From DATBAT01 sp963824805 (GTDB lineage Bacteria; Acidobacteriota; Terriglobia; Terriglobales; Acidobacteriaceae): DNA of 64,000 nucleotides. Shown here piece by piece: positions 39,711 to 49,211 of the stretch. The notes under the pieces are model-generated. The model had not been told where the DNA came from and made no database searches. It saw only the letters and a list, made by a program, of their open reading frames with translations. The stretch lies in NCBI GenBank assembly GCA_963824805.1, contig CAWGQZ010000057.1:1-64000 (forward strand), in the 5' to 3' direction. A program made the translations under genes and the position numbers. Within the stretch, counting starts at the first letter, position 1. Every line of letters begins with the position of its first letter.

Positions 39711-39750
39711 TCTGTCATCCCGAGCAACACCGAGGAACCTTGCGTTTCTA
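39711..39750 (+). repeat. interspersed CCCGAGC-CCGAGG element, copy 2
   Basis: TCATCCCGAGCAACACCGAG followed by GAACCTTGCGTTT, a variant of the element at 23611-23650 that differs in the middle. It lies between the convergent ends of rpsA and the M3 peptidase gene. Confidence 0.6.
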
Positions 39751-39754
39751 GCCG

Positions 39755-41614
39755 CTACTTCCCCTGCCGGTCGAGCACCTTCTCCATATCACCCATCACC
39801 CGGTTCATTTTACGCATCGTCAACTCAAGCGGCTCGTCGGTCGTCATATCCACCCCAGCTTCTTTCAGCAAATCAATCGGATACCTCGACCTTCCGGAAG
39901 AAATAAACTTTAAATATTTCTTAGTCGCCTCCGGGTCTCCAGACAGCACCATTTCTGACAGCGCGGACGAAGCCGTAAACGAAGTCGCATACTGGAAAAC
40001 GTAGTAGTCATTGTAAAAGTGCGGGATAAATGACCACTCATTGGCCACATAATCATCGACGATGCAGACTCCCTGATCATGGCCGTAGTACTTCTTCACG
40101 ATCTCGTCATACAGCTTTGAAAGCGAGTCTCCGGTCAATGGCTGGCCTTTCTCGGCCATCTCGTGCATGCGCAGTTCGAACTCGGAAAACTGTGTCTGCC
40201 GGAACACGGTGCCTTTGATCCCCTCCAGATAATTTCCCAGCAGAAGCAATCGCGTCGGCTCGTCACGGATCGTCTTCAGCATGTAATCGATCAGAAGGGC
40301 CTCGTTGAAAGTGGACGCCACCTCCGCCACGAAAATCGGATAGGACGCCAGCGGAAACGGCTGCGTCTTGTTGGAGAAATAGCTGTGCATGGTGTGGCCC
40401 AGTTCATGCGCCAGCGTGCTCATGTCGTCATACTTGCCGTTGTAGTTCAGCAACATGTAGGGATGCACGTCATACGCGTCCCCCGCCGAGTATGCTCCCG
40501 AAGTTTTGCCCTCATTGGGGAACATATCGATCCAGCGCTCGGTGAAAGCCCGCTTGGCGCCCGCCAGGTATTCGGGACCGAGGGGCTCCAGCGCGGAAAG
40601 AATATTCTTCTGTGAATCCTCGACGGAAAATTTCAGATCGACGGATGCCACCAACGGCGCATAAAGATCGTAGTAGTGCAGCTTCTCGACGCCCATCATT
40701 CGCCTGCGCAATTTCAAATAGCGATGGAACGTCGGTAGATTGCGGTTGACGCCCTCAATCAATCGCATGTAAACCGATGTCGGAATGTTGTTGCCATCGA
40801 GCGAGGCTTCCAACCCGCTGCCATATTTGTGCGCCCGGGAATAAAAGCTCGATCCTTGCAGCTTGGCGTTGGTCAACGCACCGAAAGTCGCGCGATATTT
40901 TCCCAGTGCCTCAAAAAAAGTCGCCATGACCTTCTTTCGGTCATCACGATTCTTGGAGGCGCGATGAAGTGAAAATGCCGCCTTGTCGAGCTTCACAGTT
41001 TCGCCGTCACTTAACACCACGCTTGGGAAGGGAAAATCGGCGTCCGAAAATACGTGATAGATGCTGGAAGGCGCGCTGCCCATGATGCCCGCACCGGCCA
41101 GAATCTTTTCTTCCGCGTCGCTGCCGGTGTGTTCCCGCCGCCGCACAATGTCATCCAGAATTTGCTTATAAATCTTGAGCCGCGGCTCTTCCGCAAGAAA
41201 ATGCGCAATCAACACCGGATCCATCTTTAGGATCTCAGGCTCAACATAAGCGCTCTCCGCGCCGAAGTTGGTTGCGATCTGAATCATCTCTTGTCTCATG
41301 GCCAAGTAGTTGCTATCTCGCGTGTCCTGATCGGAGATCAGCGCCGCGTAAAGATAGAGTCGCGTCAGTTCCTTCTCCAGATGGCTCTGGTTTTCCAGAG
41401 CATCCGCCAGGGTCTTCGCCGAAGACGCCAATTTGCCCTGGAACTCCCGCAAGGTTGGCAACTGTGCCACTACCTTGTCTTTCTCCGTGCGCCAGGCCTC
41501 ATCTGAGGGGTAGATCGCAGTGAGGTCCCATTTGTATTGGTCAGGAATCTTGCTACGATCGCGCTCCTGCGAAAAAGCAGGCGTAGCCTGAGAAGCAAAA
41601 ATATAAATACGCAT
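39755..41614 (-). CDS. pepF: oligoendopeptidase F-like M3 metallopeptidase
   Basis: 619 residues. The catalytic zinc motif HELGH is in LAHELGHTMHSYFSNK (about residue 403), with a downstream Glu in FVAEVASTFNEALL. The N-terminal helices (YKWDLTAIYPSDEAWR; ADALENQSHLEKELTR) and the motif RYPIDLLKEAGVDMTT near the end are typical of PepF. GAGGAT precedes the ATG. The first 16 residues look like the remains of a shortened signal peptide (ASQATPAFSQ), so the protein may be periplasmic or have lost its export signal. It cleaves medium-length peptides of about 6-20 residues, by family knowledge. Confidence 0.9.
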   Translation of the reverse strand: MRIYIFASQATPAFSQERDRSKIPDQYKWDLTAIYPSDEAWRTEKDKVVAQLPTLREFQGKLASSAKTLADALENQSHLEKELTRLYLYAALISDQDTRDSNYLAMRQEMIQIATNFGAESAYVEPEILKMDPVLIAHFLAEEPRLKIYKQILDDIVRRREHTGSDAEEKILAGAGIMGSAPSSIYHVFSDADFPFPSVVLSDGETVKLDKAAFSLHRASKNRDDRKKVMATFFEALGKYRATFGALTNAKLQGSSFYSRAHKYGSGLEASLDGNNIPTSVYMRLIEGVNRNLPTFHRYLKLRRRMMGVEKLHYYDLYAPLVASVDLKFSVEDSQKNILSALEPLGPEYLAGAKRAFTERWIDMFPNEGKTSGAYSAGDAYDVHPYMLLNYNGKYDDMSTLAHELGHTMHSYFSNKTQPFPLASYPIFVAEVASTFNEALLIDYMLKTIRDEPTRLLLLGNYLEGIKGTVFRQTQFSEFELRMHEMAEKGQPLTGDSLSKLYDEIVKKYYGHDQGVCIVDDYVANEWSFIPHFYNDYYVFQYATSFTASSALSEMVLSGDPEATKKYLKFISSGRSRYPIDLLKEAGVDMTTDEPLELTMRKMNRVMGDMEKVLDRQGK

Positions 41615-41699
41615 GAATAATCCTCGTCAGTTCTAGTTTCTCACGATCCGTAACTGAGAATTGAGGACCATGAACTCCAACGGTTGGATTCCCGCCGCC

Positions 41700-43967
41700 C
41701 TAATTCGTTCCCACAGCTTTTTCCAAATCATCCGCCGCCTGATTGATTCCGGCGGCTACGCGAGTAATTATCTCGGCCACCTGGGGCACCTGTCGGTCAG
41801 CTTCTGTCCACTTCTTTTCGTCCATATATTCGCGCACCGCAGCGATCGGCTTAGCCCCGTAGCCGGTATAGGCTCCGGGCGCGTATACCTGGTTCTTAAA
41901 CCATGGGCGCTCCGGCAGCCCCTTCTCATTCAGAAATAAGCGGGGAATCTTCATGACATCCGCATTCACAGTTCGAAGCGCTTCTGCCGAAATGGCCGGT
42001 GAACCTTTGCTTCTCCAATCCGCAAGAATCTTCGAGTAGCGCTGTGAATTCTTCTTGAGCAGATCAATGGCATTCTTCATCGATGCAAAATTCATATAAG
42101 GAGGCACGACCTCAACCGGCGGCGGCACCGATGTCTTTCGCGGATCCGCAGTGGCCGTGAACACGCCTTCCTGCAATTGCAGATTGCGCTCCGTGAATTC
42201 GTCCTGCTTGGCTTTAAGCAGCTTCTCGAGTTCTTCTTCGTACTTTTCGATTGCTTCCGCTTGCGGGGAGTAATCCGCCGGGATCAGGTCGGCATCCGCC
42301 AGCCGCATTACAGCGGTTCCTGCGGTTTGCGCCTCGACCTTTCCATAAGTGAAATCGGTATCGACGAAACGTGTGTACCAGTAAAAATCGTCGTAAATGG
42401 AATGGTACTGGTCGCCGTCGTCCTCACCGCCGAACTCAATACTCAGAGTTGAGATGCCGGCGAAATCCTGGAAGGCAGTAAAGTCCGACCCGTCACCGAG
42501 CGCATGGAGTTTAAGGTCGCCACGTTTACGGAGATCGCTGCGCTCATCCGCATCCTTGGCGTCTGCGATGGCGCGAAGGTGAGAACGCTGAAAGACCGAC
42601 AGGCGGGTCTCGGGATCCTCAATGTCCCTTGCCACGCCACTAAGAAAGGACTGCATATCTTGCGTTCCGCCTGCCTGCAGATAGCCGCGCTCATTGGTAT
42701 CGGAATTGATGTAAGCGACCCCATGCTCCTGCAACTCCTTCACATGGGTTTCAACCCACTCCACGGACCCCAGCAGCCCCGGCTCTTCCCCATCCCACGC
42801 GCAATAGATGATTGAACGCTTCGGCGTCCACCCTTGCTTATGCAGTTCGCCAAGCATGCGCGCCTCTTCCATCATGGGAGCCATGCCCGCGATCGGATCG
42901 TCCGCACCATTCACCCACGCATCGTGATGATTGCCGCGCAGCACCCACTGGCTGTCGTCGGCACCATGCATCACGGCGATCACGTCGTATAAAGGCTTCA
43001 GATCCCAGTTGGAAGTGACTTTCAGGTGAACCTGCGCCGGCCCCGGACCGACGTGATAGGTGATGGCCAATGCGCCGCGCCAGCTTTCCGGAGCGATGGG
43101 TCCCTTCAGTGCCGAGAGTAACGGGAGCGCGTCGCTGTAAGAAATCGGCAACACCGGAATCTTGGTGATGGTCTTCGCATCCCTAATCGCAAGGCGCTTG
43201 GCATCGGCGGTAGCGCCGACTCCGGGCGTCAGCGGATCGCCTGGATAGTCCGTATCCATCACGCTACCACGCTGCACGCCTTCCCGCGGACGCCATCCCC
43301 CCGCGGGGAAATCGTCGCCGTTGTAGTAGCCGTCCCCCTCCGGGTCGGAGTAGATAATGCAGCCGATAGCTCCATGTTCACCCGCAACTTTCGGCTTGAT
43401 ACCGCGCCAGCCGCCGCCATAACGCGCAATCACGATGGCGCCCTTCACTGAAATACCCAGCCGGTCAAGCTGCTCATAGTCTTCGCGGTTGCCGTAGTTC
43501 ACGTAGACCAGCGGCGCAGTCACGTCTCCATCGACTGAATACGCGTTATAGGTAGGAAGCTGCTCCGCGGTTTGATTACTCGTCGGATCGACCGCAAGAA
43601 TCGGTTCCTGCATCTTGGCTCGATATCTGGTGGGTCCGACCATCTCTACCAATCGCTCTTTAGGCGTGGGAAACAGGGCGCTGAACACTTCAATGCGCGC
43701 ATCGAATCCCCACTCCTTGAAGCGGGCGAGGATCCATTCCGCATTGTCTTTATCGTAGGGAGAGCCCACGTGGTGCGGGCGCGCCGACAACCGGCGCATG
43801 TTCTCGCGAATATTGTTGGCCACGATGCCGTCGCGAAACTTCTTCTCAACCTCAACCTGGGCGGGAGAACTCTGTGAGGTATATCCCATGAGCGCCGGTT
43901 CCGGGGTTGTCTGGGCGGATAGAAATCGAGCAGCAAGCAGCAAGGCGCACATCCAGCGCAGGGTCAT
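41700..43967 (-). CDS. exported M28B peptidase of glutamate carboxypeptidase II type
   Basis: 755 residues with a signal peptide (WMCALLLAARFLSAQ). Domain order as in human PSMA: N-terminal peptidase part, PA (protease-associated) domain (GAIVIARYGGGWRGIKPKVA), catalytic centre and C-terminal helical dimer domain. Zinc ligands: His in GNHHDAW (about 347), Asp in GADDP, Glu pair in DGEEPG (about 392), Asp in NSDTNERG and His in YHSIYDDF (about 524). The protein probably releases C-terminal acidic residues from peptides outside the cytoplasm. With the first gene of the window and PepF it adds to a strong peptide-degrading capacity. Confidence 0.9.
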   Translation of the reverse strand: MTLRWMCALLLAARFLSAQTTPEPALMGYTSQSSPAQVEVEKKFRDGIVANNIRENMRRLSARPHHVGSPYDKDNAEWILARFKEWGFDARIEVFSALFPTPKERLVEMVGPTRYRAKMQEPILAVDPTSNQTAEQLPTYNAYSVDGDVTAPLVYVNYGNREDYEQLDRLGISVKGAIVIARYGGGWRGIKPKVAGEHGAIGCIIYSDPEGDGYYNGDDFPAGGWRPREGVQRGSVMDTDYPGDPLTPGVGATADAKRLAIRDAKTITKIPVLPISYSDALPLLSALKGPIAPESWRGALAITYHVGPGPAQVHLKVTSNWDLKPLYDVIAVMHGADDSQWVLRGNHHDAWVNGADDPIAGMAPMMEEARMLGELHKQGWTPKRSIIYCAWDGEEPGLLGSVEWVETHVKELQEHGVAYINSDTNERGYLQAGGTQDMQSFLSGVARDIEDPETRLSVFQRSHLRAIADAKDADERSDLRKRGDLKLHALGDGSDFTAFQDFAGISTLSIEFGGEDDGDQYHSIYDDFYWYTRFVDTDFTYGKVEAQTAGTAVMRLADADLIPADYSPQAEAIEKYEEELEKLLKAKQDEFTERNLQLQEGVFTATADPRKTSVPPPVEVVPPYMNFASMKNAIDLLKKNSQRYSKILADWRSKGSPAISAEALRTVNADVMKIPRLFLNEKGLPERPWFKNQVYAPGAYTGYGAKPIAAVREYMDEKKWTEADRQVPQVAEIITRVAAGINQAADDLEKAVGTN

Positions 43968-44188
43968 GAACGAAGACTCTCCTGAGGTTTAAGTAGCGGA
44001 AACCTTGGTTTCAGACGGGAACGGCGGGTCCGAAGCGGTCAGGAAAAGTATAGCGCACGACCTAGGATCGTCAGCTGTAGCTGCTTTGGAATCAGGGTAG
44101 TTACAAAACGTTCCGCCGCGGAACGGTTTGTGCTGACCGGTAGCTTAATGTTCCTGGTTTGACGACCAGAGGTCAGGCATATTTTACG

Positions 44189-44208
44189 ACATCATCTGAT
44201 GTTATAAT
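44189..44208 (+). promoter_or_regulatory. vapBC promoter -10 and palindromic operator
   Basis: The palindrome ACATCA-TC-TGATGT (44189-44202) touches a consensus -10 box TATAAT (44203-44208), 18 bases before the vapB ATG. VapB-type antitoxins repress their own operons by binding such inverted repeats. No good -35 box was found. Confidence 0.65.
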
Positions 44209-44225
44209 TAGTGCCTGGAGCGGAT

Positions 44226-44423
44226 ATGCGAACGACAGTAGCACTGGATGACGAACTGGTACGCATCGCTCAGGAGTTCACCGGCGTGGCAGAGAAAACG
44301 GCATTGATTCGTGAAGCGCTCAAGGCCCTCATCGAACGCGAAAGCGCCCGCAGATTGGCCTCCCTGGGAGGCACAATGCCGGAACTGAACAATATTCCAC
44401 GGCGCAGTGGGAAGCCGACTTGA
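44226..44423 (+). CDS. vapB: VapB-type antitoxin
   Basis: 65 residues from the ATG at 44226, with GGAG five bases upstream. A ribbon-helix-helix-like N-terminus (MRTTVALDDELVRIAQEF) and helix (KTALIREALKALIERESARR) match the VapB (DUF2191) antitoxins. The flexible C-terminal tail (NNIPRRSGKPT) would contact the toxin. The stop codon overlaps the TTG start of vapC. Role: DNA-binding partner that neutralises VapC and represses the operon. Confidence 0.85.
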   Translation: MRTTVALDDELVRIAQEFTGVAEKTALIREALKALIERESARRLASLGGTMPELNNIPRRSGKPT

Positions 44424-44788
44424 TTCTCGCCGATACGTCGATCTGGATCGAGCATCTTCGCTCGGGAAGCAAGGTGATGCGTGAGCTTCTTAACCAAGGC
44501 AACATTGCGATCCATCCATTTATTATCGCGGAACTTGCTTTAGGTTCAGTCCGTGACCGCGTTAAGACGCTCGCATTGATGGATCTATTGCCGCAAGTAC
44601 GCGTCGCGCAATTGAGTGAAGTGCGGCTAACCATTGAAACGCGACGTCTGCACGGCCTCGGAATCGGTCTGGTCGACGCAAACCTGATAGCCTCTGTCCT
44701 GATCAGTTCACCGACGCTTCTATGGACCAGGGATAAACGACTTCGTCAGGTTGCCCAAGGTCTCGGAATTCACGCCGGCATAGCTTAG
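44420..44788 (+). CDS. vapC: VapC-type PIN-domain ribonuclease toxin
   Basis: 122 residues from a TTG overlapping the antitoxin stop (TTGA). PIN-domain acidic residues are all present: Asp in MILADTSIWIEHLR, Glu in IAELALG, Asp in GLVDANLIAS and Asp in WTRDKRLRQVAQ. VapC toxins cut tRNA or rRNA when the antitoxin is lost. The overlap and the shared operator support a complete type II toxin-antitoxin system. Confidence 0.9.
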   Translation: MILADTSIWIEHLRSGSKVMRELLNQGNIAIHPFIIAELALGSVRDRVKTLALMDLLPQVRVAQLSEVRLTIETRRLHGLGIGLVDANLIASVLISSPTLLWTRDKRLRQVAQGLGIHAGIA

Positions 44789-44799
44789 AACTCCGCGAC

Positions 44800-46185
44800 T
44801 CACCCCCTGGGTACCAGGGCGAAGCTTTGGATGGCAATACTGGCGCTTTGGCTGCCGCGCCACCAATTCATGCGGAACCGAACCGTCAACTCATCAAAGA
44901 TCTGCAGCTTAGTCCGTGACGGAATTCTGAATTTCAAGGTTTGTCCGGCTTGTGATGTCAGTGGAAGGATCCCGAGCGACTGTGACGGCTTGCCGGCCAA
45001 CCTTGAGTTGCTGATTGCCAATTCAACCCCAATCGATTCAGGATGTGCGTCTGCATTCTCAATCACGATCTCAATGGCCGAGCAACACCCCAGTGAGACC
45101 TCAGAACCCAGATGCTGATGGGCCTCCATCTCTAACTGAGATCCATCGGTCGAGCGAAAAATCAGCTTCGACGGGTTGCCCTGCTGGATCACGGCGGTGT
45201 CGGGCGGACCCTGCGCTGGAGCTCGCCAAAACCAGTACACACCATCGAATGGGATGCGATACGTCTTGCTGGGAGCGTTGGAGATCTCCTGTAGCACCTG
45301 TGCTGGTGGAGCGATCAACCTGACGCTCGATTTCACCACGGGATAGAGCACAACGCCGGGAAACACCTGGTCGAGGATCGCTGAAGCTGCCCGGTTGGCC
45401 AGACCCATTTGCTCGGGACGCTTCGCTTCGCCGGCGCTATCCGAATCCCCCACTGGCTTGACACTTCCAGTGCCATGCCCCATCCGGTGCGGCAACCAAG
45501 CAAGGATCACCAGCAGGATTGGAGTTACCGCCAGCGCGCGGTATGTCAGCTGGTTGACCGGAAATTTCTGCGGGGCTGGCGAATCGCGAAGCATGCGCCA
45601 ACTTCGTCGCAGCAATGCAATGGCAGCAATCAGGAACAATCCTTGAGCCAGCGGTACTCGCCAAGTGAAGATCGCGCACAATCCGCCTAGGGCGCAGAAA
45701 GATGCGATGAGAGCGTCCCGGGAAATTGCCTGGCCTCGCAGAGCTTCGAACGAAGGAATTGGGGATGGCTGGTGCCCACCGCCCGTAGGTAGGCTGGGTA
45801 TCGTATTGCTAAGCAGAATTCCCAGGCACGCAAACTGAATCGAAATACCAATCCAAGCTTCCACCACCTGCGACGATCGCTGGTCTCCAAACACGATTAG
45901 TGGGATGAACCACACTGATGTAAATGCCGCCGCAGCACGTACTCGCTGGTCACTTCGAATCCCCGCGAGAAAGGACGCGAGCCAGACCGTGCTGACCGTT
46001 ACCGCGGCTACGACCAGTGTCACGGCCATGGCTTTGGCGATTACTCCCGCAGGTCTCACCGGAGGCCGTGGTTGAACCATAGGGATGAGGATGGCCGTGG
46101 TCAGGAAGGCTACGACAAGACCTGAGACAACGGTGGCAACGTGTTTTAGTCCATTGCTGTCGGGGGCTTTAGGAGCGAAAGACAT
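44800..46185 (-). CDS. hypothetical polytopic membrane protein with exported beta domain
   Basis: About 462 residues from the ATG at 46185 (MSFAPKAPDSNG); a longer reading to 46326 adds residues without a clear role. Six to seven membrane helices occur in the first 260 residues (VVSGLVVAFLTTAILIPMV; AVTLVVAAVTVSTVWLASFL; ALIASFCALGGLCAIFTW; LAVTPILLVILAWLP). The C-terminal 230 residues look like a soluble beta-rich domain (YRIPFDGVYWFWRAP, KLIFRSTDGSQLEMEA). I do not recognise the family. It ends 12 bases after vapC on the other strand and lies downstream of the AAA+ gene. Confidence 0.65.
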   Translation of the reverse strand: MSFAPKAPDSNGLKHVATVVSGLVVAFLTTAILIPMVQPRPPVRPAGVIAKAMAVTLVVAAVTVSTVWLASFLAGIRSDQRVRAAAAFTSVWFIPLIVFGDQRSSQVVEAWIGISIQFACLGILLSNTIPSLPTGGGHQPSPIPSFEALRGQAISRDALIASFCALGGLCAIFTWRVPLAQGLFLIAAIALLRRSWRMLRDSPAPQKFPVNQLTYRALAVTPILLVILAWLPHRMGHGTGSVKPVGDSDSAGEAKRPEQMGLANRAASAILDQVFPGVVLYPVVKSSVRLIAPPAQVLQEISNAPSKTYRIPFDGVYWFWRAPAQGPPDTAVIQQGNPSKLIFRSTDGSQLEMEAHQHLGSEVSLGCCSAIEIVIENADAHPESIGVELAISNSRLAGKPSQSLGILPLTSQAGQTLKFRIPSRTKLQIFDELTVRFRMNWWRGSQSASIAIQSFALVPRG

Positions 46186-46423
46186 AGAGGAAGCCGATAG
46201 TGTCAGTGACACCGGTGACTCACTGTAGGTTCCACATTTTGCCAAACCGTGACTGACGGGCATCAGGCAAGGTCGGAGAATCTCTCTCAGGATGTAAAAG
46301 ATCAGGGTTCGAACTGGAGAGCTCACCCGGGGCTTCCGCCCCGGATAGGCTTATGTTGTCCCTACGGAACTCCAAGGAGGACGGGTTTTCGGGACAATTT
46401 AATCTCGCTGGTGGTTGAAGCGG

Positions 46424-47985
46424 TTACGCCCTGGTTTTTGCCCAGGAGCGCAGTTCTTCTATTTCTTCGGCGCGGGTGGTGGACAGCGGCACGGTATGGG
46501 CTAGGGCATCGAGCAGATGTTTGGTGCTCAATTCATGGCCCTCGGCGAAGGCGGCGTATAGAGCAGTCTGCACGGCGGCATCTATTTCGGCGCCGGAGTG
46601 GCCGGCGGCGGCGATGGCTATCTTCTCCAAGTCGAAGTCGGCGGGATTGCGCTTGCGTTTGGTCAGATGAATGGTCAGAACCTGTTTGCGTTCTTGTTGT
46701 CCGGGAAGATCGACGAAGAACAGTTCGTCGAATCTGCCCTTGCGGATCAACTCGGGCGGCAGCGCGCTGACATTGTTGCTGGTGGCGGCGACGAAGACCG
46801 GAGCTTTGCGATCCTGCATCCAGGAAAGGAAGGCTGCGAGGATGCGCGAGGAGACTCCGGCGTCTACCGATGCCGAGTCTGGTCCGGCTCCAGCGAAAAC
46901 CTTTTCCAGTTCATCGATCCAGAGCACGCATGGAGCAAGGCCTTCGGCCACGCGAAACAACTTCTGAATCCGCTTTTCAGTTTCGCCGATGTACTTGTCG
47001 AAGACAGCCGCGGTGTCGAATTTCACCAGGGGCAACTGCCACTCGCCAGCGATGGCTCGCGCGCAGAGGCTCTTGCCGCACCCCTGCACTCCAAGGATGA
47101 TGACGCCTCGAGCCGGGTCAAGTCCGAAGGTCCGAGCGCATCCTGCCATGCGCCGCGCCGCGGTTTAAGCCATGCCTTTAGATTCTCGAAGCCGCCAACC
47201 GCGGCCATGTCTTCGGAGACATCAACAAACTCGAGCATCCCTGACCGGCGCAGCAGATCCTTTTTCGCGGCGAGAACGTCGGTTACGGTTTCCGGACAAA
47301 GGGCATAGCGCGCCACCAGTGCTTGTGAGATAGCGCGCTCGGCTTCTTCTTCCGTCAGTCCGCGAAGGTTCTCGGCAATGGCGGACATTCCCTCGCCATT
47401 GAGTTTGCGCTGCAAGGTGCGGGTTTTTCCCACGCGCACCAGGGTTTCGTCAATAATCTGGCGAAGGCGAGTGCGGTCGGGTAGAGGTAACTCCACAAAC
47501 TCCACCAGGCCGCGAAGTTCAGGCGGAATTTCGATTTTCGGTCCAGTCAGCACCACGATGTGACGGTTGGTGGAGAACTGCTGGCCGACATCGCGCAGGC
47601 GCCGCACCACGACCGGGCTGTCGAGATGGCGGTGCAAATCCTTCAGGATGAATACCGCCTCAATGCTGATGCCTTGCAGGTTGCTGAGCATCTGGTCGGG
47701 CTCGCGGCTGTTGTACAGAGCCTGCGTATCCTGCTCCGGGGCATGCCTCGGAGCAGAGCCTTGATAGCCTCCAGCGGGGATCGGACTTTCCAAGTCTGGG
47801 ATGAGGTGATTGACGCCGCAGCGCGCCAGGCCGCTGGCGATACTCCACTCGAAGGTTGCGAGGTTGAGGGCGGAACATGCGGCTCGCACCAGGCGCACCA
47901 CGCGCATCTCTTCCACCGTTTCCATCACCACAATGGGCGTGGAGGAATCGATCAGGACTTTTAGTCTTTCGAGGACGTCGGGCAT
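46424..47985 (-). CDS. Ycf46-like AAA+ ATPase, one frameshift
   Basis: The N-terminal half (MPDVLERLKVLIDSSTPIVV; EAVFILKDLHRHLDSPVVVR; VGQQFSTNRHIVVLTGPKIE) is an inactive AAA-like domain as in Ycf46. Near 47140 the frame shifts into the active ATPase domain: Walker A GVQGCGKS, Walker B CVLWIDELEK, sensor ATSNNVSALP and arginine finger region RKGRFDELFFVDLP. The joined length of about 520 residues fits the family. Cyanobacterial Ycf46 is linked to photosynthetic regulation, but bacterial members have no settled role. The start is weakly supported (GAGAG 13 bases upstream of the ATG at 47985). Confidence 0.8.
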
Positions 47986-48256
47986 GCTTGGGATCTGCTC
48001 TCGGTAAAATATCCCAACGGCACGCAAACCCGACCAAACCAACGTAACCGCGGTTGAACCATCCTTCGGGTCCACCAAACTTATTCCGAAATTACTCCCA
48101 GCCGGACGCCTTCTAGCTTCTCGGGTGGAAACCAGAGAACCTCCGAGCCGAACCACAAGGTTTTTCCCACGAGGGGAGTGCGGTCTCCAGACTCTCTTCG
48201 TGCTCTTTGCGCCGAGCAGCACTGCGACTGGTCCTTGTCCAAATTGACGGAGGTGT

Positions 48257-48983
48257 TCAGAGAGCCACGAATCTTTGGAAACCGGGGATGCCAGCACCAC
48301 TGCCGTACCCCTGGAAGTAGGCTAACTTCGCCTCGAAATTGTCGTTAGTCGCGAGTTTCGGCTGGCCCAAACCGTAGGCACGGCGGTAGAGCGCGATTGC
48401 CGCGTTCAAGTCGTTCACGCCGATGACAACCCGTGTGACGCCCGTCAACTCGCTTCCCTTCACACTAGTGGAAGGTTGAATGCGCGAGCTTCGCGGCGTA
48501 ATGTCCTGAATGGCAAAAGGAAGAATGTCGCCGCCTTTGTCATCCGGTGTGGCCGCGGTTTGCCATTGCAGCACCGTGCCGTCTGGTTTCTTGCGGCTCC
48601 CCGGCTGAGGATCGCTGCTTTCAAGCTTCGCATTCCGAAATGCGTCTACCTGCGACTTAAGGTCGTCGGTGTGAACGGCCCAAAAGCACGCATGCGAGGT
48701 GCCCGGCTTTGAGGTATTCCAGCGGTCATCCGCGACCGAGCCCGGCTTCTGTAGGGCAATCAGCTCGATGTAGGAGCCATCATCGAATCCCAGCAACGCG
48801 TTGTGCGTGCCTCCGGTGGCGTGAGGGGCACCGTATTCGGCGCGCAGGCCGGGGAGGCGAAGGCGTCTTGCAACGATTGCAGGTCGTAGGCGCAAATTCC
48901 TCATGATCTAGCTTGAGCGGGATGGGTGCGGATGAGCCGAGCATGAGAGTGCTGACCAGAATTACAACATAGCTTGAGCGCAC
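48257..48983 (-). pseudogene. exported glyoxalase-fold (VOC-like) protein, two close frameshifts
   Basis: A GTG start at 48983 with GAGGAGAA upstream gives a signal peptide (SYVVILVSTLMLGSS) and LKLDHEEFA. Two shifts between about 48895 and 48850 are needed to pass through YDLQSLQDAF and reach LRAEYGAPHATGGTHNALLG. The rest is intact: DDGSYIELIAL, CFWAVHTDDL, GDILPFAIQD and the second half VTRVVIGVNDLNAAIALYRR. Two VOC modules with conserved H and E pattern are visible. The family (Glyoxalase-like) includes unassigned lyases and dioxygenase-like proteins. Confidence 0.72.
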
Positions 48984-49100
48984 GGGTTCTCCTCGGGTGA
49001 TGTACATCATCCACTTTCGCGGATGGTGTTGGGGTGGTAATAGCGATTCTTCGCGGGGCCGGAAATGACAGGGAAGAGAGGGGTCTTAAAGGGATGGTAA

Positions 49101-49200
49101 AACACAAGGTCCCTCGGCTTCGCTCGGGATCAACACCGTTGTAGTAGTGGATGCTCTTGAGCACTCAAGAACCTGTCATCCCGAGCGAAGCCGAGGGTGC
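49101..49200. repeat. inverted pair of the CCCGAGCGAAGCCGAGGG element
   Basis: A copy on the minus strand (49111-49130, CCCTCGGCTTCGCTCGGGAT) and one on the plus strand (49178-49197) are perfectly complementary over 20 bases with 47 bases between them. It would form a long hairpin just after the stop of the Ig-repeat/beta-helix gene A and before the glyoxalase-fold gene, so it may act as a terminator. Confidence 0.75.
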
Positions 49201-49211
49201 TTCCGTGTGCG

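Noticed and set aside
49111..49197. Insertion-sequence terminal repeats
   Set aside because: The 20-base inverted repeat encloses only 47 bases with no transposase, and related single copies occur elsewhere, so an interspersed element is the better explanation.
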